From DAOTXK01 sp034435395 (GTDB taxonomy: Bacteria; Chloroflexota; Anaerolineae; Aggregatilineales; Ch27), in contig DAOTXK010000332.1 of NCBI GenBank assembly GCA_034435395.1, positions 1 through 6,052 on the forward strand: a DNA stretch of 6,052 nt, read 5' to 3'. Under the pieces are notes generated by a model that did no database searches, had not been told where the DNA came from, and was given only the letters and a program-made list of their open reading frames with translations. The position numbers and the translations under genes were made by a program. Of this stretch, positions 1 through 5,530 are shown piece by piece. How positions within the stretch are numbered: the stretch's first letter is position 1; each line of letters begins with the position of its first letter.

Positions 1-1072
1 GGAAGCCGATGCCCCGCGTCCCCAGCCCTAACTGGTACAGCGACAGGTAACGCGACCAGTTTTTGGTGGTATGGCACTGGCGGGGATGGTGGACGTTGAG
101 CATGCTGTTCATGGCCGGGTCGGGCGTCTCCACCTCCAGGGCGGCCAGGTAGTCCCGCCAGAAGTCGGCCAGCGCCCGGAAGGCCGCGTCCACCGCCGCC
201 GGATCGCGGTAGCGGCGGATGGCGGGCAGCTCGTCCGCCACGTGGGGGGCCTGCCCCAGCTGGACGATCAGGCGCGCCATCCCGCCGGGCGGCAGCTCGC
301 CCAGATGGATCAGCAGCGCGCCGATGTTATCCCCCCGCCGCGCCTCGGAGTTGCTCAGTTCCGCCTGTTGCAGGCTGAGCGGGTTCGCCCAGGAGCCATA
401 CTCGTGGTCGCCCAGGAAAACCTGGCGGTCGGAATCGAAGGAGGAGACCGGCAGGCTGGCCGCCAGGTAGTTCTCGTTCGTCCCCCGCTTCATGAAGGCG
501 CACTGGGCCAGGACCGTGTGGTCGCCGTCGCTGACCGCCCAGCTTTGCATGGTCTGGGGGACCCAGTCGGCGTTGTTGAACTGCTTGAGAGCGTCGAAAT
601 GGGAATATTCCACCACCGGGATGGCATCGAGGGCGCGGGGATGGTCGGCGAGGTTGGTCAGGCGGATGTCCCAGAGGACGCGGGAATCGCCCGTCGGCAC
701 AAAAAACGTGACCTCGGCCCGGACGCCGTAATACTCGCTCACGATCCGCTGGTAGCCCAGCCCGACGTGGCACTCGTAGCGGTCGTAAGGGTCCAGGGTG
801 GGCGTAAAAAAGGCGGAGAAGACCCGGTAGCCGTCGCCTTCCGGGAAGCGCAGGTAAAGCGTTGAGCCTTTGAAGTCGCTGTTAGGAAGCTGGGGGATGT
901 ACTTGGTGATCCGGTTGAGGGCCGGGTCCTCCTGGCAGATCAGCAGGCCGCCGGTGTGGTCGATCAGGCCGCCGAAGGCCAGCGTGCCCAGGTAGTTGAT
1001 CCATTTGGTGGGGGTTTTGGGGTTGGTGATGACATATTCGCGGTTGGCATCGTCAAAATAGCCGTAGTTCAT
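1..1072 (-). CDS. GH94-family glycoside phosphorylase, N-terminal part (cut by window edge)
   Basis: The minus strand is open from an ATG at 1072 to the left edge, giving 357 complete codons with no stop; the C-terminal catalytic half lies outside the window. The first 29 residues match the neighbouring cellobiose phosphorylase at 22 positions (M-N-YGYFDD...REYVIT...WINYLG), which fixes the start and the family. The visible part is the N-terminal beta-sandwich and linker typical of GH94, reaching the start of the (alpha/alpha)6 barrel with TRGIGF at 352-357, equivalent to GRGIGF in the neighbour. After residue 40 it diverges strongly: around 326-350 it reads NVHHPRQCHTTKNWSRY, not the NVYQCMVTFNLSRS of true cellobiose phosphorylases. 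I infer a phosphorylase for another beta-glucoside; the substrate cannot be named from this half. GH94 enzymes lack signal peptides and act in the cytoplasm, and none is visible here. It lies 118 bp behind the cellobiose phosphorylase gene, probably in the same transcript. Confidence 0.88.
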   Translation of the reverse strand, partial: MNYGYFDDANREYVITNPKTPTKWINYLGTLAFGGLIDHTGGLLICQEDPALNRITKYIPQLPNSDFKGSTLYLRFPEGDGYRVFSAFFTPTLDPYDRYECHVGLGYQRIVSEYYGVRAEVTFFVPTGDSRVLWDIRLTNLADHPRALDAIPVVEYSHFDALKQFNNADWVPQTMQSWAVSDGDHTVLAQCAFMKRGTNENYLAASLPVSSFDSDRQVFLGDHEYGSWANPLSLQQAELSNSEARRGDNIGALLIHLGELPPGGMARLIVQLGQAPHVADELPAIRRYRDPAAVDAAFRALADFWRDYLAALEVETPDPAMNSMLNVHHPRQCHTTKNWSRYLSLYQLGLGTRGIGF

Positions 1073-1079
1073 GAGCTAT

Positions 1080-1083
1080 CCTC
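1080..1083 (-). promoter_or_regulatory. Ribosome binding site of the downstream GH94 gene
   Basis: On the minus strand GCGAGG ends 7 bases before the ATG at 1072 (GAGG is at 1083-1080). It supports the start that was also chosen by alignment to the paralogue. Confidence 0.6.
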
Positions 1084-1128
1084 GCCTGGCGTATAAAACC
1101 CGACCGATCAAAAGAAATGAGGACGACA

Positions 1129-1181
1129 GGGGGCAGCTAATTGCGCAACGCCGCGCCGCAATGAGGGGCGGCAGCTCCCCC
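1129..1181 (-). other. Structured intercistronic element between the two GH94 genes
   Basis: In the 118-bp gap, 1129-1133 (GGGGG) can pair with 1177-1181 (CCCCC), AGCT at 1135-1138 pairs with AGCT at 1173-1176 across a single bulged base, and inside the loop ATTGCG (1140-1145) pairs with CGCAAT (1157-1162). The result is a two-tier hairpin in the transcript between the genes. There is no T-run after it in the direction of transcription, so it does not look like an intrinsic terminator. An mRNA-stability or processing role is possible. The rest of the gap shows no convincing promoter, though TATACG lies just upstream of the ribosome binding site without a good -35. Confidence 0.35.
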
Positions 1182-1190
1182 GACAATCGA

Positions 1191-3635
1191 TCACCCGCCC
1201 AGGGCGGCCTCCACCGTGACGGCGGTTTTACCTTCCGGCAGGGGCACCAGGTCTCCGGCGACCGGCTGGCCGTCCACCGTCAGCCGGACGACGTTGCCCG
1301 GCCCGACGCGCTTCACGGCGATCCGATAGGTCGCCCCCCGGAACTGGCGCACCGCCGTGAAGCCGCCCCAGCTTGCCGGGATGACGGGCGCGATCCGCAG
1401 CCCGTCGTAATCGGGCCGGATGCCCAGAATCCACTGCGTGATGGCCACATAGTTCCAGGCGGCGGTGCCGGTCAGCCAGGAGTTTTTGGCCTCGCCGTGG
1501 GTGGGCGCGTCCCGACCGGCGATCATCTGGGCGTACACGTATGGCTCACAGCGGTGCACGTCGCTGATGGCCTCCCGCGCCGAGGGGTTGATGCGCAGGT
1601 AGTAGTCAAACGCCCGGTCGCCCCGCCCGACGACCGCCTCGGCGATCATGATCCAGGGGTTGTTGTGGCAGAAGATGCCGGCGTTCTCCTTGTAGCCGGG
1701 GGGATAGGACGAGATCTCGCCCAGGTGCAGGTAGTACTGCGAGTAGGCGGGCTGGTGCAGCACGATGCCGTGCCCGGTCGCCAGCCGCTCCGCCACCGAA
1801 TCCAGCGCCCGGACGGCCCGTCCGTCGTCCAGGCCGATCCCGGCCATCACACAAAACCCCTGCGGCTCGATATAAATCTGCCCCTCCTGGTTTTCCTGGG
1901 ACCCCACCTTGTGGCCGTAGTGATCGTAGGCTCGCAGGAACCACGCGCCATCCCAGCCGTGCACCTTAACCGTCTCCGCCATCATGGCCGCCGCATGGCG
2001 GTAGCGCTCCGCCTCCGCCGGCAGGCGGCGATGGTCAGCGATGGCCGCCATCTCGTGAGCCGCCAGGACAAACAACCCGGCGATGAAGATCGACTCGGCG
2101 ACCCTGCCGTCCCTGGTGGTGGCCGTCTGGAAGGATTCGCCCGGCTCCGCCGAGAAGGTGTTGAGGTTGAGGCAGTCGTTCCAGTCGGCGCGCCCGATCA
2201 GCGGCAGGCCGTGCGGGCCGAGCCGGTCCAGCGTGTACTGAAGGGAGCGCTGGAGGTGCTCGTACAACGGCTGCTCCGTGCCGGGCCGGTTGTCGTAGGG
2301 CACCGGCTCGTCCAGGATAGCCCAGTCGCCGGTCTCCTTGAGGTAGGCGGCGGCGGCCAGCACCAGCCACAGCGGGTCGTCGTTGAAGCCGCCCCCCACC
2401 GCGTCATTGCCGCGTTTGGTGAGCGGCTGGTACTGGTGGTAAGCGCCGCCGTCCTCCAGCTGGGTGGCGGCCATGTCCAGGAGGCGCTCCCGCGCCCGCG
2501 CCGGGACCATGTGCACCAGCCCCAGCAGGTCCTGGCTGGAATCGCGGAAGCCGATGCCGCGCCCGATGCCGGATTCGTAAAACGAGGCCGAGCGCGACAG
2601 GTTGAAGGTCACCATACACTGGTAGACGTTCCAGATGTTGATCATGCGGTCGGTGTGGACATCCGGGGTCCCCACCTGGAAGATGTCCAGCAGGGCGGTC
2701 CAGTAGTCGCGCAGCGCGGCGAACGCGGCGTCGGCAGCGGCGGCCTCCCGGTAGCGGGCGATGATGGGCCGGACCGTCCGCTTGTTGATCGTCTGGCTTC
2801 CCGGCGGGTCGAACTTCTGGTCGCGGGGGTTTTCGTGATACCCCAGCAGGAAAATCACCGGCTTCGTTTCGCCGGGGGCCAGCGCCAGCCGGACGTGGTG
2901 GGCGCCGATGGGGGCCCAGCCGTGGGCCAGGCTGCCGCACGTCTCGCCGCGCGCCACGACCAGCGGGTCGTCCCAGCCGCGATACGGCCCCAGGAAAGCC
3001 TCGCGCTGCGTGTCAAACCCGGCCAGCGGCTCCGAGCAGGCGAAGAAGGCGAAGTGATCGCGCCGCTCGCGGTATTCGGTCTTGTGATAGATCACGCCAT
3101 CCTCGACCTCGACCTCGCCGATGTTAAAATTGCGCTGGAAGTTGGTCATGTCGTCATAGGCATCCCACAGGCAGAACTCAACGCAAGAGAAAATCGACAG
3201 CCGCGCCGGGGTCGCTCGCCGGTTGGTGACGGTCATCTGCCAGATCTCCAGGTTCTCGCCCGGCGGGACGAAGTAGCGGATGTCCGCCGCGATTCCCCGG
3301 CAGGTGGAGCCGATCACGGTGTACCCCAGCCCATGGCGGCAGACGTAGGCGTCCAGGGGTGTGCGCGTCGGCTGCCAGGTGGGCGACCAGAACTCGCCGG
3401 AGTCGTCATCCCGCAGGTAAAGGTAGCGCCCGCCGCTGTCGGTGGGGACGTTGTTGTAGCGGTAGCGGGTCAGGCGGCGCAGGCGGGCGTCGCGGTAAAA
3501 CGAATACCCGCCGGCGGTGTTGGAGATCAGACCGAAGTACGCCTCGCTGCCCAGGTAGTTGATCCAGGGCAATGGCGTGTCGGGCCGCGTGATCACGTAT
3601 TCACGGGCCTGGTCGTCGAAATATCCATAGCGCAT
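1191..3635 (-). CDS. cbp: Cellobiose phosphorylase (GH94, EC 2.4.1.20)
   Basis: A complete 814-residue protein, normal length for the family (about 810-822). It catalyses reversible phosphorolysis of cellobiose to alpha-D-glucose 1-phosphate and glucose in the cytoplasm, saving ATP compared with hydrolysis. Compared from memory with the Cellvibrio gilvus and Clostridium thermocellum enzymes, similarity runs end to end (NYLG, FYRDARLRRLTRYRYNN, YHKTEYRERR, GRGIGFRDS, KENAGIFCHNNPW, HGEAKNSWLTGTAAWN). The catalytic acid is Asp487 in GRADWNDCLN (481-490), equivalent to Asp490 of C. gilvus. Glu640, Tyr644 and Lys649 in GEISSYPPGYKEN fit the sugar-binding residues. His657 and Thr722-Gly723 fit the phosphate site. 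An in-frame start 21 codons upstream (3698) would add a non-family extension, so I prefer 3635, which has GGGGGGAG 5 bases before it and the family N-terminus MRYGYFDD. No signal peptide. It is first in a minus-strand operon behind a TATAAT box and a CelR/CebR-like operator. Confidence 0.95.
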   Translation of the reverse strand: MRYGYFDDQAREYVITRPDTPLPWINYLGSEAYFGLISNTAGGYSFYRDARLRRLTRYRYNNVPTDSGGRYLYLRDDDSGEFWSPTWQPTRTPLDAYVCRHGLGYTVIGSTCRGIAADIRYFVPPGENLEIWQMTVTNRRATPARLSIFSCVEFCLWDAYDDMTNFQRNFNIGEVEVEDGVIYHKTEYRERRDHFAFFACSEPLAGFDTQREAFLGPYRGWDDPLVVARGETCGSLAHGWAPIGAHHVRLALAPGETKPVIFLLGYHENPRDQKFDPPGSQTINKRTVRPIIARYREAAAADAAFAALRDYWTALLDIFQVGTPDVHTDRMINIWNVYQCMVTFNLSRSASFYESGIGRGIGFRDSSQDLLGLVHMVPARARERLLDMAATQLEDGGAYHQYQPLTKRGNDAVGGGFNDDPLWLVLAAAAYLKETGDWAILDEPVPYDNRPGTEQPLYEHLQRSLQYTLDRLGPHGLPLIGRADWNDCLNLNTFSAEPGESFQTATTRDGRVAESIFIAGLFVLAAHEMAAIADHRRLPAEAERYRHAAAMMAETVKVHGWDGAWFLRAYDHYGHKVGSQENQEGQIYIEPQGFCVMAGIGLDDGRAVRALDSVAERLATGHGIVLHQPAYSQYYLHLGEISSYPPGYKENAGIFCHNNPWIMIAEAVVGRGDRAFDYYLRINPSAREAISDVHRCEPYVYAQMIAGRDAPTHGEAKNSWLTGTAAWNYVAITQWILGIRPDYDGLRIAPVIPASWGGFTAVRQFRGATYRIAVKRVGPGNVVRLTVDGQPVAGDLVPLPEGKTAVTVEAALGG

Positions 3636-3640
3636 GATGT

Positions 3641-3648
3641 CTCCCCCC
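3641..3648 (-). promoter_or_regulatory. Ribosome binding site deciding the cellobiose phosphorylase start
   Basis: The minus strand reads GGGGGGAG, then 5 bases, then ATG at 3635. Another in-frame ATG at 3650-3648 overlaps this element and has nothing comparable ahead of it. The strong site selects the start that matches known family N-termini. Confidence 0.7.
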
Positions 3649-3658
3649 ATCAGGAACC

Positions 3659-3684
3659 GCGCACCGGCCCATCGGGGCCAGCGC
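3659..3684 (-). other. Hairpin in the 5' leader of the cellobiose phosphorylase mRNA
   Basis: GCGC (3659-3662) can pair with GCGC (3681-3684), and GGCCC (3666-3670) with GGGCC (3675-3679), closing a 4-base loop with an asymmetric internal loop between the two helices. It sits about 10 bases ahead of the ribosome binding site in a leader of roughly 100 nt. No T-run follows, so it is not a terminator. It may be chance pairing in a GC-rich leader or may tune translation. Confidence 0.3.
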
Positions 3685-3719
3685 ACGGGATGCCTCACCC
3701 GCCAGCGTTAAGCAGCATA

Positions 3720-3733
3720 TGGGAACGCTCCCA
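3720..3733. promoter_or_regulatory. CebR/CelR-like LacI-family operator
   Basis: TGGGAACGCTCCCA is a near-perfect 14-bp palindrome with a central CG, typical of LacI-family operators. It differs by one base from TGGGAGCGCTCCCA, the known operator of Streptomyces CebR and Thermobifida CelR, which repress cellobiose and cellulose genes and release DNA when they bind cellobiose or cello-oligosaccharides. It lies at about +3 to +17 of the predicted minus-strand transcript that begins with the cellobiose phosphorylase gene, a position suited to steric repression. The repressor gene is not in the window. The sequence match and position are seen; the regulator identity is inferred. Confidence 0.7.
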
Positions 3734-3742
3734 GGCCCGCCT

Positions 3743-3771
3743 ATTATACCCTAAGGCGCGGAAAAGCTCTA
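3743..3771 (-). promoter_or_regulatory. Promoter of the GH94 operon
   Basis: The minus strand has a perfect -10 TATAAT (3748-3743). The -35 at 17-bp spacing is poor (TAGAGC, 3771-3766, three of six consensus bases), and there is no extended -10 TG. Transcription would start near 3736, giving a leader of about 100 nt. The weak -35 hints at an activator or simply a modest promoter; the operator just downstream would provide repression. Confidence 0.6.
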
Positions 3772-3811
3772 CTGCCGCCCCGATCCTCAGCGCCGCTGGG
3801 GGCAAAACCCC

Positions 3812-3840
3812 TTGACTCTCCCCTGGGAGGAGGTTATATC
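3812..3840 (+). promoter_or_regulatory. Sigma-70-type promoter of the egsA-like gene
   Basis: TTGACT (3812-3817, five of six consensus bases), an exact 17-bp spacer, then TATATC (3835-3840, four of six). Transcription would start near 3847, giving a leader of about 45 nt. The promoter points away from the GH94 promoter, with about 60 bp between them. The spacer contains an inverted repeat CTCCC-CT-GGGAG (3818-3829) that could be a protein-binding site. Confidence 0.7.
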
Positions 3841-3880
3841 GTGGGGGCGGAGAAACTCCCGCGTGACGGGCCGCCAGGGA

Positions 3881-3885
3881 AAGGA
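3881..3885 (+). promoter_or_regulatory. Ribosome binding site of the egsA-like gene
   Basis: GGGAAAGGA with the AAGGA core ends 6 bases before the ATG at 3892, good spacing that supports this start. Confidence 0.65.
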
Positions 3886-3891
3886 TAACCC

Positions 3892-5139
3892 ATGACCATC
3901 GATCCCATCTACATCGGCCCTCAGGCCATCGATCGGCTGCTGGACTACATCACGCGGCGCGGCCTCCGGCAGTTCACGCTGGTGGCGGATGACCACACCT
4001 TTGCCGCGCTCGGCGAGCGGGTGCAGGCGGCCCTCACGGCAGGCGGGTTCGACCTGACCGCCATCGTGCTGGCGGGCGACCCGGTCATCGCCGACGAGCG
4101 GTATCTGGTGCAGGTGCTGGCTGCCGCCCCGGTTGCCGACCAGGTTTTCCTGGCCGTCGGCTCCGGCACCCTCACGGACATCACCCGTTTCGTCAGCCAC
4201 CGCACCCGGAACCCGTTCATCTCCCTGCCGACCGCGCCCTCGGTGGACGGGTATGCCTCCATCGGCGCGCCGCTGGTGCTGGGAGGGGTCAAACAAACCG
4301 TGATCGGCCAGCCGCCGCTGGCCATCTTTGCCGATTTACCGACGCTCCAGGCCGCGCCCCGCCCGCTGATCGCCGCCGGGTTCGGCGACATGATGGGCAA
4401 GATCACCTCGCTGGCCGACTGGGAGCTGGGGCACCTGTTGGGGGACGAACCCTACGACGAGGCCATCGCCCGGCGGGCCCGGAACGGCCTGAGGGCCTGC
4501 CTGGACCAGATCGAGGCCATCGCCGCCGGGGACCAGACGGGCATCCATCACCTGATGGACGGCCTGATCGAATCGGGGCTGTGCATGCTGGCCTTCGGGG
4601 ATTCCCGCCCGGCTTCCGGCGCGGAGCATCACAGCTCGCACTACTGGGAGATGATGCTGCTCCAGGGGAACCGCCCGCCCATCCTGCATGGGGCCAAGGT
4701 CGGCCTGGCCACCACCCTGGTGGCTGATCGGTACGCCCGGCTGCGAGCGATGAGCCGGGTCGAGATGGATCGCCGGTTGAAAGCTGCCACTCCCCCCGAC
4801 CGGGCGCAGGAACTCGCCACCATCCGCGCCGCCTATGGCCCGGTCGCCGAGACGGTCATCGCCGCCCAGGCGCGCTTCCTGAACATGACAGCGGCGGATT
4901 TTGCCCGGTTGAAACAGCACGTCCTGGACCGCTGGGAGGCGATCCAGGCCATCGCCGCCGCCGTGCCGCCGGGCGAGGCCATCGCCGGGATGCTCCGCCA
5001 GGTCGGCGCGCTGACCAGCGGCGAGGCGCTCGGCCTGAGCGAGGACGAGGTGAGACGCGGCCTGCTCTACGGCCACTATCTGCGGGACCGCCTGACCATC
5101 CTCAAGCTCTTCCACCTGCTGGGCCTGGAGGTGATCTGA
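3892..5139 (+). CDS. egsA: sn-Glycerol-1-phosphate dehydrogenase family protein (EgsA/AraM type)
   Basis: A 415-residue protein, close to Bacillus subtilis AraM (about 394). The family reduces dihydroxyacetone phosphate with NAD(P)H to sn-glycerol 1-phosphate, using a bound Zn or Ni ion; it belongs to the iron-alcohol-dehydrogenase/dehydroquinate-synthase fold. Seen: a Rossmann-like N-terminal half with the nucleotide loop GSGTLTD (90-96), the family signature PTAPSVDGYAS (113-123), AGFGD with putative metal ligand Asp166, and an alpha-helical half with SGAEHHSSH (242-250) and LHGAKVG (265-271), where His246 or His247 and His266 would complete the metal site. No signal peptide or membrane helices, so cytoplasmic. 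In archaea the product starts the lipid backbone; in B. subtilis it feeds a prenylglyceryl phosphate. What it serves here is unknown, and no prenyltransferase is in view. It is monocistronic as far as seen. A different polyol-phosphate substrate cannot be excluded. Confidence 0.85.
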   Translation: MTIDPIYIGPQAIDRLLDYITRRGLRQFTLVADDHTFAALGERVQAALTAGGFDLTAIVLAGDPVIADERYLVQVLAAAPVADQVFLAVGSGTLTDITRFVSHRTRNPFISLPTAPSVDGYASIGAPLVLGGVKQTVIGQPPLAIFADLPTLQAAPRPLIAAGFGDMMGKITSLADWELGHLLGDEPYDEAIARRARNGLRACLDQIEAIAAGDQTGIHHLMDGLIESGLCMLAFGDSRPASGAEHHSSHYWEMMLLQGNRPPILHGAKVGLATTLVADRYARLRAMSRVEMDRRLKAATPPDRAQELATIRAAYGPVAETVIAAQARFLNMTAADFARLKQHVLDRWEAIQAIAAAVPPGEAIAGMLRQVGALTSGEALGLSEDEVRRGLLYGHYLRDRLTILKLFHLLGLEVI

Positions 5140-5165
5140 GCTGGAGGCCGCCGGGCGCGGGCCGG

Positions 5166-5366
5166 TTATCCACCCCTGACCCACCTTTTTCCACCGCCCC
5201 TCCCCGATCCGGCGTGGAATATCCCCGCCCCGCCCGCCGTTATCCACCGCCTGTCCCCAGCCGCTGGCCGATACTCCCGGTTTTATCCGCCGCCTGTCCG
5301 CCGGTCATCCCAGCGATATCCCCAGCCGCCGCCGAGTTATCCACAGGTGAAGCCGGGTTATCCACC
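5166..5366 (+). repeat. Helically phased array of DnaA-box-like 9-mers
   Basis: This region fills most of the gene-free stretch 5140-5530. All elements read on the plus strand. One is the perfect DnaA box TTATCCACA (5337-5345). Three are TTATCCACC (5166-5174, 5240-5248, 5358-5366) and one is TTATCCGCC (5283-5291). Weaker copies are TTTTCCACC (5187), ATATCCCCG (5219) and ATATCCCCA (5316). Successive starts are 21, 32, 21, 43, 33, 21 and 21 bp apart, each close to a whole number of helical turns, so the boxes lie on one face of the DNA. Still weaker TCC-containing elements at 5251, 5294 and 5305 keep the same 11-bp phase. Possible roles are a replication origin, a DnaA reservoir, or DnaA-controlled transcription. 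No dnaA, dnaN or parAB gene is in the window. Confidence 0.7.
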
Positions 5367-5418
5367 GGAACGTCCGGGCCGTGCGGGCGTCACCTTCCTT
5401 AAAGAATCCCCCTGACCC

Positions 5419-5447
5419 TTGTCGGCAGGCCCCACCTGTGGTATCAT
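5419..5447 (+). promoter_or_regulatory. Promoter of the GyrI-like gene
   Basis: TTGTCG (5419-5424, four of six), an exact 17-bp spacer, then TATCAT (5442-5447, five of six). The start would fall near 5454, inside the LexA-type palindrome, and the leader to the ATG at 5531 would be about 77 nt. Confidence 0.6.
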
Positions 5448-5475
5448 ATAGAACATATGTTCTAATCATAACGAT
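5439..5475. other. AT-rich island
   Basis: A segment of about 35 bp dominated by A and T, in sharp contrast to the GC-rich surroundings. It contains the -10 box and the palindrome of the following gene. It also lies about 75 bp beyond the last DnaA box, where a DNA unwinding element would be expected if the array were an origin. The sequence cannot decide between these readings, and both could hold. Confidence 0.4.
5449..5464. promoter_or_regulatory. LexA/SOS box (GAAC-N4-GTTC type)
   Basis: TAGAACATATGTTCTA is a perfect 16-bp palindrome. Its core GAACATATGTTC fits the SOS box bound by LexA (DinR) in Bacillus (CGAACRNRYGTTYC) and the GAAC-N4-GTTC boxes of actinobacteria and, as I recall, green non-sulfur bacteria. 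It begins 2 bp after the -10 box and covers the predicted transcription start of the GyrI-like gene, the normal place for LexA repression. The palindrome is seen; LexA as the binder is inferred. Confidence 0.72.
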
Positions 5476-5512
5476 GCAGCGGCCCTGGGTGAGGCGGGGC
5501 GGCTGGTCAGAG

Positions 5513-5517
5513 AAGGA
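5513..5517 (+). promoter_or_regulatory. Ribosome binding site of the GyrI-like gene
   Basis: AAGGA lies 13 bases before the ATG at 5531, rather distant but the only purine-rich site nearby. The upstream in-frame ATG at 5474 has no such site and abuts the palindrome, so 5531 is preferred. Confidence 0.45.
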
Positions 5518-5530
5518 AAGAGCGCATCCT

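Noticed and set aside
71..865. A 264-codon open frame on the plus strand near the left edge.
   Set aside because: It is antisense to the truncated GH94 gene, whose minus-strand frame aligns with the paralogue from its first residue; the plus-strand product has no recognisable motif.
2243..2256. Partial matches to the CebR/CelR operator inside the cellobiose phosphorylase gene (GGGAGCGCT near 2243 and GCGCTCCC near 2485).
   Set aside because: Only about one half-site plus centre matches, both are within coding sequence, and they are explained by codon content.
1071..3815. A very long open frame on the plus strand (over 900 codons) opposite the cellobiose phosphorylase.
   Set aside because: Its translation is low-complexity, rich in R, G, P, V and Q, matches no family, and is the expected antisense shadow of a GC-rich gene. 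The minus-strand frame has end-to-end family similarity.
5140..5165. GC-rich inverted segments just after the egsA-like gene as an intrinsic terminator.
   Set aside because: Pairing is short and irregular and no T-run follows; the T5 at 5186-5190 is not preceded by a stable stem.
4336..5247. A 303-codon minus-strand frame across the dehydrogenase and the DnaA-box region.
   Set aside because: Antisense composition artefact; the plus strand encodes a clear EgsA-family protein, and the frame's start lies inside the repeat array with no supporting ribosome binding site.
5166..5366. The repeat cluster as a CRISPR array.
   Set aside because: Units are only 9 bp, degenerate, with variable spacing set by helical turns and no spacer-like unique segments of constant length or cas genes.
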